From assembly GCA_046727855.1 (NCBI GenBank), contig JBKPDL010000051.1, positions 1-28,050 of the forward strand: a DNA stretch of 28,050 bases, in the 5' to 3' direction. The translations under genes and the position numbers were made by a program. The notes beneath the pieces are model-generated. The model was not told where the DNA came from, did not search any database, and saw only the letters and a program-made list of their open reading frames with translations. The stretch comes from DASPWV01 sp046727855. GTDB lineage: Bacteria; Acidobacteriota; Vicinamibacteria; Vicinamibacterales; UBA2999. How positions within the stretch are numbered: position 1 is the stretch's first letter; each line of letters begins with the position of its first letter. This document shows, one piece after another, positions 7,391-14,767 of this stretch.

Positions 7391-7975
7391 TCAGCGGGCT
7401 AGCTCGCGCGCCAGCCAGGCTCTCGCTAATTTCCAGTCGCGCATGACGCTCTGGGGAGAAATTTTTAGCACTTCAGCCGTCTCTTCGACCGTCAATCCGC
7501 CGAAGAAACGCAGCTCGATGACTTGCGCCCGTCGGGAATCTATGCTCGCAAGCGTCTCCAATGCATCGTCCAGGGCGCAGAGCTCCGTCGCACGCTCCAC
7601 CGCGGTCGCGGCGAGTTGATCGAAGTCGATTGGAGTGGAGTGGTCGACGCGCGCCATCGCTCCGCCGCGCTTCGTTGACGCACGCCTTCGCGCGGCGTCG
7701 ACCAGAACTCGGCGCATGATCCGTGCTGCGACCGCCAGGAAGTGAATGCGGTCCTGCCAATTTACTCCCTTGACACCGACCAGGCGCAGATACACCTCGT
7801 TCACCAGCGCCGTGGTCTGCAAGGTATGGCCGGCGCGCTCGTGGCGCATGTAGCGGTGCGCCAGCTGCCGCAACTCGTCGTAGACGAGCGGCGTCAGGCG
7901 ATCCAGTGCCGAGGCATCGCCAGTGCTCCAGGCCTTGAGCAGAGTCGTGATTTCGGCCGATTTAGCCGGTCCCAC
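7391..7975 (-). CDS. ECF-type RNA polymerase sigma factor (acidobacterial ECF subfamily)
   Basis: 194 residues from a GTG at 7975 (a second GTG at 7978), four bases after GGAGG. The open frame continues upstream to an ATG at 8104, but that extension is antisense to the oxidase start and its promoter and is not protein-like. Region 2 is seen in ALDRLTPLVYDELRQLAHRY and TALVNEVYLRLV with HFLAVAARIMRRVLVDAARR. Region 4 is IELRFFGGLTVEETAEVLKI followed by the recognition helix SPQSVMRDWKLARAWL. This layout matches the short ECF sigma factors abundant in Acidobacteria and Planctomycetes, often near Ser/Thr kinases. No anti-sigma factor gene is adjacent. It diverges from the multicopper oxidase gene with about 75 bp between the starts, where the first copy of the bipartite motif lies. 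Confidence 0.85.
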   Translation of the reverse strand: MGPAKSAEITTLLKAWSTGDASALDRLTPLVYDELRQLAHRYMRHERAGHTLQTTALVNEVYLRLVGVKGVNWQDRIHFLAVAARIMRRVLVDAARRRASTKRGGAMARVDHSTPIDFDQLAATAVERATELCALDDALETLASIDSRRAQVIELRFFGGLTVEETAEVLKISPQSVMRDWKLARAWLARELAR

Positions 7976-8002
7976 CACACCTCCAAAAACGCCCCGAGGC
8001 GA

Positions 8003-8034
8003 TTGTAGTTCCAGCCCCTCTTTTGCGCTTACCC
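8003..8034 (+). promoter_or_regulatory. Bipartite promoter-like motif, copy 1 (multicopper oxidase)
   Basis: TTGTAGTT (8003-8010), a 16-base spacer and GCTTACCC (8027-8034). Spacing and both boxes are identical at 13225 and 22433. The spacer shares a C at its first position, TTTT and a final C with the other copies. It ends 17 bases before the oxidase ATG. The layout resembles -35 and -10 elements of an alternative sigma factor. Confidence 0.6.
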
Positions 8035-8051
8035 GAGCAGCAGGAGGACGT

Positions 8052-9944
8052 ATGAGACTTCCGATCGCAGTTTTGGCCCTCTTCGCGGCGCTCGTGATGG
8101 GCACGGCTCAAGGGTTTGCACAGATTCCCCTTGGGTCGATGGTGCGCGCCAACGACAACACGAAGCCAGCGGGCACCCTTGCGGACGGTGTTCTCACCGT
8201 TCAGCTCGTTGCGGGACAGGCACAGTGGCGGCCCGAAGGCTCCGACGGTCCGGCCTTGGAAGTGGCCGCGTTTGGCGAAGAAGGCGGTCCTCTGCTCACA
8301 CCCGGGCCGCTGCTTCGTGTTCCGGAAGGTACAGAGATCGCGATGCGAGTCAGCAACACGCTCGCTCGCCCGCTGGACATTCACGGACTCGTGACACGAC
8401 CCGCGACCGTTGATTCGGTAGTCTCCGTACCGATCGGCGAAACGCGCGAGATCCGTTTTACTGCCGGTGCGCCGGGGACCTACCACTATTGGGCCGCCGC
8501 AGCCGGATCAGTCCTGAACTCCCGTCAGGGGTTCGAAAGCCAGTTGGGCGGTGCCTTCATCGTCGACCCTGCAGGGCCTGTCGACTCGGATCGTGTGTTT
8601 GTGATTACGGCGTGGGCTACGCAGGAGACTCGCGCAGACGACGAGAACATCAGGCCCGGTATCAGGCGCGTTCTGGCCATCAACGGATTTTCGTGGCCGC
8701 ATACCGAACGTCTTGACGAACGCGTCGGCCGTTCCGTGCGATGGCACGTCGTCAATCTCGGTGGCGGTGGCCACCCGTTGCATCTGCATGGTTTCCATTT
8801 CACGGTTGAAGGCGTGGGAAGCTTGCTGCGCCACGAAACGTACGATCAGAGCCAGTACCGCCAGGTCGTGACCGAAGTGGTGCCGATGGGCAGCACGATG
8901 CGGATGTCGTGGACGCCGGAACGATCGGGCAACTGGCTATTCCATTGCCATCTTCTCAGCCACGTGAGTCCGTTGCTTCGCTTCTGGCAATCGGCAGAGG
9001 ATGATCACGCGAACCATGCGACGCACGATGCGACAACGGCGATGGCCGGCCTGGTCATGGGCATACGGGTCAGCGACGACGGTCCCACGGCAGCACCCGC
9101 GATCGCGAAGAACGCTCGGCGAATAACTCTTGTGATGCATCGCCAGCCCCACCACTGGCGTCCCGAAGACGCGTATGCGTTTGCCATCGAGGAAGGTGAG
9201 CGCGCTTCTGCGCCTCAGGACGCGACCGTACCCGGACCGTTGCTGGTGCTCACCAGAGATGAGCCGGTCGAGATCACGCTGAGAAACGAGCTGCCGGAAG
9301 CGACCTCGATTCACTGGCATGGCATCGAGCTCGAGAGCGCCTTCGACGGTGTGCCTGGATGGAGTGGAACGTCGTTGCGCACGACCCCGGCGATCGCGCC
9401 TGGTCAATCGTTCTCTGTCCGTTTCACGCCGCCGCGCGCGGGAACGTTCATGTATCACACGCACTCTCACGACAATCGGCAGCTTGCATCAGGGTTGTAC
9501 GGCGCCATCGTGGTCCTCGAACCCGGCGAGACGTTCGATCCGGCGCGCGATCATGTCGTGCTGCTGGGCATGGAGGGACCGAAGGACACACAAAAGTACG
9601 AGCGGTTCCCTGTGGTCGTTAATGGCCGCCGGAACACGAATTTGACGTTCAAGGCCGGTGTACCGAACCGAGTGCGCTTGATCAACATCACGACGAACTT
9701 CGGCGGCTTGAACGTGTCGCTGATCGGCGGCAACGAGCCGGTGCTGTGGCGCCCGGTCGCAAAAGACGCGGCCGACCTGCCGCCGACCCAGCAAGCACCT
9801 CGTCCGGCGTCGCGCCACCAGGTCGCCGTCGGAGAAACCTATGACTTTGTCGTGGAGCCCGATCGGCCACGGCCGCTTTGGATCGATCTGCGCCGGGCAA
9901 GTGGCGAATGGGTTCAGCAGGTGCCCGTCACGGTCGTACCTTAA
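8052..9944 (+). CDS. Exported multicopper oxidase with permuted copper-site order
   Basis: 630 residues. AGGAGGA precedes the ATG, and a signal peptide follows (MRLPIAVLALFAALVMGTAQ, cleavage near GFAQ). Four cupredoxin-like domains are suggested. The first keeps only traces of copper ligands (H111 in DIHGL, H145 in YHYW). The second carries the motif pair normally found at the C-terminus of laccases: HPLHLHGFHF (H241, H244, H246) and HCHLLSH (H298, C299, H300, H304), with Leu at the usual axial Met position. The third has the motifs normally found at the N-terminus: IHWHG (H421, H423) and YHTHSH (H469, H471, H473). All residues for one type 1 copper and one trinuclear cluster are therefore present in reversed order. 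It probably oxidises phenols or metal ions in the periplasm. It sits behind motif copy 1 and diverges from the ECF sigma gene. Confidence 0.9.
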   Translation: MRLPIAVLALFAALVMGTAQGFAQIPLGSMVRANDNTKPAGTLADGVLTVQLVAGQAQWRPEGSDGPALEVAAFGEEGGPLLTPGPLLRVPEGTEIAMRVSNTLARPLDIHGLVTRPATVDSVVSVPIGETREIRFTAGAPGTYHYWAAAAGSVLNSRQGFESQLGGAFIVDPAGPVDSDRVFVITAWATQETRADDENIRPGIRRVLAINGFSWPHTERLDERVGRSVRWHVVNLGGGGHPLHLHGFHFTVEGVGSLLRHETYDQSQYRQVVTEVVPMGSTMRMSWTPERSGNWLFHCHLLSHVSPLLRFWQSAEDDHANHATHDATTAMAGLVMGIRVSDDGPTAAPAIAKNARRITLVMHRQPHHWRPEDAYAFAIEEGERASAPQDATVPGPLLVLTRDEPVEITLRNELPEATSIHWHGIELESAFDGVPGWSGTSLRTTPAIAPGQSFSVRFTPPRAGTFMYHTHSHDNRQLASGLYGAIVVLEPGETFDPARDHVVLLGMEGPKDTQKYERFPVVVNGRRNTNLTFKAGVPNRVRLINITTNFGGLNVSLIGGNEPVLWRPVAKDAADLPPTQQAPRPASRHQVAVGETYDFVVEPDRPRPLWIDLRRASGEWVQQVPVTVVP

Positions 9945-9973
9945 TCAGTGCTAGTTCGGACGTTCGCCTGCGC

Positions 9974-9982
9974 GTAGACTCT
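9974..9982 (+). promoter_or_regulatory. Shared GTAGACTCT block upstream of kinase gene
   Basis: GTAGACTCT ends 16 bases before the ATG of the truncated kinase. The same nine bases precede the other two kinase genes. TAGACT fits a housekeeping -10 box, but no convincing -35 was found. Confidence 0.4.
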
Positions 9983-9998
9983 GCCGAGAGGGGCTCAC

Positions 9999-10517
9999 AT
10001 GGATTCGGGGCGCTGGCACCAAATCGCGCACATCTATGAAGCCGTTCTCGAGCGCACACCTGAAGAGCGAGGGCGATTCCTCGCCGAGGCGAGCGCTGGT
10101 GACGAAGAGCTCCGGCGCGAAGTGGAGTCACTGCTCGCGCACGACAGCGCGCCGCTGCTGATCGATCGGCCAATGCTCGAAGCGGCCGCGGCGGTCCTCG
10201 GCAGCGAAGAAGCGACACTGGCGGTCGGCAAGCAGTTTGGACCGTACCGCATCGACCAGTTCCTCGGCGCCGGGGGCATGGGCCAGGTGTACCGCGCCTC
10301 CGACACGCGCCTCAATCGCACGGTGGCAATCAAGGTGCTACCGCCAACGCTCGCCACCGACGCGCAGTCTCGCGCGCGCTTCGACCGCGAAGCCAAGGCG
10401 ATTGCGGGTCTCACCCACCCTCACATCTGCACGCTGCACGACGTTGGCCACGAGGATGGCGTCGACTTCCTGGTGATGGAGTATCTGGAAGGAGAGACGC
10501 TCGCGTCGCGACTCGAG
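9999..10517 (+). pseudogene. Ser/Thr kinase gene truncated after the N-lobe
   Basis: The first 173 codons match the start of the two complete kinases in this window: the leader MDSGRWHQIAHIYEAVLE and a DEELRREVESLLAHDSAP helix, then kinase subdomains I-V with glycine loop GAGGMGQVY (residues 91-99), K112 in VAIKVL and hinge LVMEYLEGETLA. Similarity ends at about residue 173. The frame then runs for another 108 codons antisense to the permease gene, to 10844. The HRD loop, DFG motif, C-lobe, membrane helix and propeller are all missing, so no kinase activity is expected. The break lies within about 20 bases of the permease stop codon, which suggests a rearrangement. GAGAGGGG precedes the ATG, so a short protein could still be made. 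Confidence 0.85.
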
Positions 10518-10531
10518 ATAGAGCCGTCGCG

Positions 10532-13048
10532 TTACTCATACCTCAACGCTTGCATCGGATTAATCCTCGACGCCCTCCTGGCCGGGATGTACGCCGCGAG
10601 GAACGTCACCGTCAACACGATCGGGGTGACGAACACGAACGCGAGCACGTCTCGTTGCTGCTCCCCCTGCGGAAACGCCGCCGCCAGCAGCTCTCCTGCA
10701 CCCACGCTCGCGGCGAGACCGATGACGAGTCCCACTAGCGCCAGCACGATCCCCTGCCGCCAGACCATCCGCAACACCGTCGTCCGGTTGGCCCCGATCG
10801 CCATGCGGATGCCGATCTCTCTCGTGCGCCTCGTCGCCGCGTAGGCCACCAGCCCATACAGCCCCACGATCGCGAGGCCTAGCCCCATCAGGCCCATCGC
10901 CCCCACCATTGTGATCAGCACGTTGAAGATACTCACCGCCCGCATCCGGTAAAACTCCTCCATCGTCCTCACGTTGAAGATCGGTTGATTGACGTCGAGG
11001 CTGCGCACCACTTCGCGCAACGGTTCCAGGAGTGTCGCGGGATCGCCGGCAGACTGCGTGACCATGATCATCTTCTGGGGCTTGCGCTGGCGGTACGGCA
11101 GATACACGAAGTCGGTGGGCGGCTCGGCGATGAAAAGGTATTTGGCGGTCTTGGCGACGCCGACGATCTGCACCCACGTCTTGTCCGCATCGTTCAGGCG
11201 GAAGCGTTTGCCGATCGGATCCTGGTTCGGCCAGTAGTGCCCGGCGAGCTGCTGGTTCACGATCCCCACTCGCGGCGCGTCCAGGTCGTCGTCCACGGTG
11301 AAGTTGCGGCCTTTCACGAACGGGATGGCGAACGCGTCGAAGTAGTGCTCGTCGATCCGCGAGGAGAGAACCGTGACGTTCTCCTTGCCTTGCGGGAACT
11401 GGAAGCCCTCCGGTGCGATCGTCACGAAATCGAGCGAGTCGTTGGCCATCGGGATGGCTGTCGTCATCGTGACGTTCGTGACGCCCGGGACCGCGCGCGC
11501 ACGCTCGGCGAGCTGCTGGAAGAACTGCTCCGACTGCGCCTCGGAGTAGCGCATCAACGTGGTATCGAATCCCATCATCAACAGGTGATCGGTGCGGAAG
11601 CCCGGACCGCTGTCGAGCTGCTCACGGAAGCCGCGGTACATGAACATCGCGACGACGAGCAGGACGACGGAGACGGCGACCTGACCGCCGACGAGGACCG
11701 CGCGTCCCCAGCGGCGGCGGCGCTTCGGCGCGACCGCGTCGCTTGCCTTCATCACGGCGGTGAGGTCCGTGCGCGTCGCCTGGATCGCCGGGACAAGGCC
11801 GAACAGCACCGCACTCACCACCGCGACGGCGAGGCTGAAGATCAGCGCGCGCTGATCCAGCTGGAACGACAACAGGATCGGAAGATCCGTGGGCAGTTGG
11901 ATCTGTCGAAACAGCGTCATGCCCGCATAGCCGATCGCAAGACCCAGCACGCCGCCCAACAACGAGATGAGCAGGCTCTCGGTGACGAGTTGCGCCACCA
12001 GCCGTGCGCGTTTGGCGCCAATGGCGAGACGGAGCGCCATCTCGCGCGCGCGAACCGGCGCGCGACTGGTCAGAAGCCCGGCGACGTTTGCGCACGCGAC
12101 CAAGAGCACCGCCAGCGCGAGCGTCGAGAGCATCGCGACGAGCATCGCGTCCGGCGGGCTCTGCGCCATCCGCGCCTGCAGCTCGGTGCGCACGGCAAGC
12201 CCGCGATTCTTGTTGCTGTCAGGATGCTCGCGCTGAAGATTGGTCGCGATCGACGTCAGCTCCGTCTGCGCTTGTGCCTGCGACACGCCCGCCTTGAGGC
12301 GGCCCTTGAGCGTCAGATTCCTCGCGTCGCGCGCCTGGAGAGATCCAGCCTTCGGATCCGCGAGCACGCGAGAAGACATCATCAGCGGCACGAAGAAGTC
12401 CGAGCGCACGTACTGGTTCATGCCGGTGAACGACGGCGGCGCCACGCCAATCACGGTGAAATCGTGACCGTTGATCCGCACGGTGCGGCCGAGCACGCCG
12501 GGGTCGGATCCGAATTCCTGCTCCCACATTGTGCGGCCGAGGATGATGACGGCGTCACGGCCGGGGACGGCATGCTCGTCGGCCGTGAACGCGCGGCCGA
12601 TGGTCGGCTCGATGTCCATCAACGAGAACAGGTTGTCGCTGACCAGCATGCCCATCTTCAACTTGGGCGGCGTCTTCGGATCCCTCGTGAAGCCGACGGT
12701 GACATACGAGAACGCGGCAAGTCCGTCGAAGCTCTTGCTGTTGCTGCGAATGTCGATGTAATCGGGATACGAGGACACCAGCGAGCTGGCGTTGAGCGCT
12801 TCAAACGAGGCGGTCGACCCCACGGTCATGACCTCGCCCGGACGTGCGACCGGGAGCGGCCGCAACAGCAACGCGTCGGCGAAGCTGAAGATCGCGCAGT
12901 TCGCGCCAATGCCGATTGCCAGCGAGAGGACGGAGACAATCGTGAACATCGGAGAGCTCGCGAGCATGCGACAGCCGTACTTGACGTCCTGCCATAGCTG
13001 CTCGAGCCAGAGGAACCCTACACGCGCGGATGTCGTGGTGGCGGCCAT
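10532..13048 (-). CDS. ADOP family permease (duplicated MacB/FtsX-type ABC permease)
   Basis: 838 residues with the duplicated plan of the acidobacterial orphan permeases. There is an N-terminal membrane helix (about 33-58, FTIVSVLSLAIGIGANCAIF), a periplasmic MacB core domain (about 70-295) and a first FtsX three-helix unit (about 300-425) with SRAPVRAREMALRLAIGAKR. A second MacB core (about 480-700) and a second FtsX unit (about 715-830) with TRRTREIGIRMAIGANR follow, ending with IPARRASRINPMQALRYE. The two REMALR/REIGIR segments are the coupling helices that normally dock on a MacB-like ATPase, yet none is encoded nearby. Substrates are unknown; MacB relatives export peptides, lipids or antibiotics by mechanotransmission. 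AAGG lies five bases before the ATG. Its 3' end abuts the truncated kinase gene. Confidence 0.92.
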   Translation of the reverse strand: MAATTTSARVGFLWLEQLWQDVKYGCRMLASSPMFTIVSVLSLAIGIGANCAIFSFADALLLRPLPVARPGEVMTVGSTASFEALNASSLVSSYPDYIDIRSNSKSFDGLAAFSYVTVGFTRDPKTPPKLKMGMLVSDNLFSLMDIEPTIGRAFTADEHAVPGRDAVIILGRTMWEQEFGSDPGVLGRTVRINGHDFTVIGVAPPSFTGMNQYVRSDFFVPLMMSSRVLADPKAGSLQARDARNLTLKGRLKAGVSQAQAQTELTSIATNLQREHPDSNKNRGLAVRTELQARMAQSPPDAMLVAMLSTLALAVLLVACANVAGLLTSRAPVRAREMALRLAIGAKRARLVAQLVTESLLISLLGGVLGLAIGYAGMTLFRQIQLPTDLPILLSFQLDQRALIFSLAVAVVSAVLFGLVPAIQATRTDLTAVMKASDAVAPKRRRRWGRAVLVGGQVAVSVVLLVVAMFMYRGFREQLDSGPGFRTDHLLMMGFDTTLMRYSEAQSEQFFQQLAERARAVPGVTNVTMTTAIPMANDSLDFVTIAPEGFQFPQGKENVTVLSSRIDEHYFDAFAIPFVKGRNFTVDDDLDAPRVGIVNQQLAGHYWPNQDPIGKRFRLNDADKTWVQIVGVAKTAKYLFIAEPPTDFVYLPYRQRKPQKMIMVTQSAGDPATLLEPLREVVRSLDVNQPIFNVRTMEEFYRMRAVSIFNVLITMVGAMGLMGLGLAIVGLYGLVAYAATRRTREIGIRMAIGANRTTVLRMVWRQGIVLALVGLVIGLAASVGAGELLAAAFPQGEQQRDVLAFVFVTPIVLTVTFLAAYIPARRASRINPMQALRYE

Positions 13049-13224
13049 ATAAACCTTTCTACGCGCGAACCCCCACTCCTGGTTCGGCGAAATTGTTGAT
13101 CAGTTCGCACGCTGTCCCACCATTGACTTCGCAAGACCCTCGTTCTGCCCCACGGTCGTCAGAGTCACGACGGCCACGGCCGCCACGGCCAGAAGCGCGC
13201 CAGCGTGCGATTGCCGCTAGCGGC

Positions 13225-13256
13225 TTGTAGTTCTGTCTCCTGTTTTTCGCTTACCC
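13225..13256 (+). promoter_or_regulatory. Bipartite promoter-like motif, copy 2 (amidohydrolase)
   Basis: TTGTAGTT (13225-13232), 16 bases, GCTTACCC (13249-13256), ending 20 bases before the amidohydrolase ATG. The T-rich stretch in the second half of the spacer is shared with copies 1 and 3. Confidence 0.6.
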
Positions 13257-13276
13257 AGGCACGGGAGGACTCGCCT

Positions 13277-14707
13277 ATGAGATTTGCTACCGTCCTGGTT
13301 GTCGTCTTGCTTTGTTCGGCTGCTCTGCTTGATGCAATCCCTCCACCACCGCTCGTGCTTCAAAACGTTGCGGTCATCGTCGGCGACGGCTCCCCGACGC
13401 TGCGCAATGCCACGCTGCTGATTCGGAGCGGTCGCATTTCGCAAGTGGACCGCTCAGGCACGCTGAAGCCGCCGCAGGGGAGCCAGATCGTCGATGCGTC
13501 CGGAAAATTCGCGATCGCAGGCCTGTGGGACATGCACGTGCATCTGTTCAACAATTTCCTGCAGGATAGCTCAGACAATCACGCCTATTTCTTCCCGCTG
13601 CTCGTCGCCAACGGCGTCGTCGGCGTCCGGGACATGTGGACGGACCCGGATGACATCGTAGTGGCGCGCCACTGGAACGAAGAAATCGAGTCTGGCGAGC
13701 TGATCGCACCGCGCGTCATGGTCAGCAGCCGAGTCGTCGATGGCGACCCGCCGAATGGCCCGCACTCGCTCGTGGTGCACAACGCCGTCGAAGGGAGACA
13801 GGCCGTTCGCGCCCTCAAAGCATCCGGCGCAGGATTCATCAAGGTGTACTGGTTCCTTTCTCGCGACGCCTACTTCGCCATCGCGGATGAATCGAAGAAA
13901 CAGGGGATTGCGTTCGCTGGTCACGTCCCGATCGCAGTGGGCGCCGCCGAGGCGTCAGACGCCGGGCAGCGGACGATCGAGCACAACACCGGCATTCTCG
14001 AAGCGTGCTCGGCAAAGGAGGCCGAGTGGCTGACGATCGATCGTGCGTCGTGGACGCCGGCGCACGGGGCCGAGATGGTGCGAACCTATGACTCTGCCAG
14101 GTGTGAGGCTCTGGCGCAGCGCTTTGTCAAGAACGGCACGTGGCTCGTGCCGACAAGCGCGAACTTCATCGATCCGCCGGACATCGATCTGGACTCCCAC
14201 CTTCGTTACGTGCTGCCGAGCGAGAGGGAACGGTGGATGAGCGCAATGAAATCCCGTCGCGCCTCCCGTGATACGCCGACCCCGCAGGCAGCCATGCGTC
14301 GTCAGCGCATTCTGCAGATGACGCAAACAATGCGTCGCGCCGGCGTGCGGTTCATGCCGGGCACGGATCTCTCTTCGCGCGACGGTGCGGGTTTCCGAAG
14401 GCCGTTTCATATTCCGGGCGTTGGCCTCCACGATGAGCTGGCGCTGTTCGTGCAATCCGGCTTCACACCGGGCGAGGCGCTTCAGGCAGCGACTTCGAAT
14501 GTTGCGCAGTACGCCGGACAGTCGCGGGAGTTCGGCACGCTGGAAGCGGGCAGGCGCGCCGATATCGTCGTCCTCGATGCCAACCCGCTGGAGGACATTG
14601 CCAACACACGGAAGATTCACGCGGTGATTCTCGGCGGCCGACTCCTTTCGAAAGGCGAGTTGGACGACATGGTCGATCGGGCGGTACGGGGCCGAAACGA
14701 ACGATGA
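13277..14707 (+). CDS. Secreted amidohydrolase (metal-dependent hydrolase)
   Basis: 476 residues from the ATG at 13277, eight bases after GGAGG and followed by a signal peptide (MRFATVLVVVLLCSAALLDA). The amidohydrolase barrel shows the expected metal ligands: H87 and H89 in WDMHVHL, a probable carboxylated lysine K189 in GFIKVYW, H216 in FAGHVP, H236 in TIEHNTG and D364 in PGTDLSS. The C-terminal beta-sandwich closes with GTLEAGRRADIVVLDANPLE, typical of imidazolonepropionase and prolidase-like members. The probable role is hydrolysis of a peptide, amide or cyclic amide outside the cytoplasm; the substrate is not evident. It is preceded by motif copy 2, and the permease gene is transcribed divergently from it. 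Confidence 0.9.
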   Translation: MRFATVLVVVLLCSAALLDAIPPPPLVLQNVAVIVGDGSPTLRNATLLIRSGRISQVDRSGTLKPPQGSQIVDASGKFAIAGLWDMHVHLFNNFLQDSSDNHAYFFPLLVANGVVGVRDMWTDPDDIVVARHWNEEIESGELIAPRVMVSSRVVDGDPPNGPHSLVVHNAVEGRQAVRALKASGAGFIKVYWFLSRDAYFAIADESKKQGIAFAGHVPIAVGAAEASDAGQRTIEHNTGILEACSAKEAEWLTIDRASWTPAHGAEMVRTYDSARCEALAQRFVKNGTWLVPTSANFIDPPDIDLDSHLRYVLPSERERWMSAMKSRRASRDTPTPQAAMRRQRILQMTQTMRRAGVRFMPGTDLSSRDGAGFRRPFHIPGVGLHDELALFVQSGFTPGEALQAATSNVAQYAGQSREFGTLEAGRRADIVVLDANPLEDIANTRKIHAVILGGRLLSKGELDDMVDRAVRGRNER

Positions 14708-14736
14708 TCATTGCTGGATCGTTAGCAACCGTGCGC

Positions 14737-14745
14737 GTAGACTCT
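14737..14745 (+). promoter_or_regulatory. Shared GTAGACTCT block upstream of kinase gene
   Basis: The block TGCGCGTAGACTCTGC is identical to that upstream of the truncated kinase and lies 22 bases before the GTG start. It could be a -10 region, or inherited flanking sequence from gene duplication. Confidence 0.4.
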
Positions 14746-14767
14746 GCGTGAGCAGAGAGAACCCGAC

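Noticed and set aside
7976..8104. Upstream extension of the ECF sigma frame to an ATG at 8104
   Set aside because: The extra 43 codons overlap the promoter motif and start of the divergent oxidase and are not sigma-like; the GTG after GGAGG gives the normal family length.
10985..12997. A 670-codon open frame on the plus strand
   Set aside because: It is antisense to the permease gene, made of Arg/His/Glu-rich low-complexity sequence, and has no domain or ribosome binding site.
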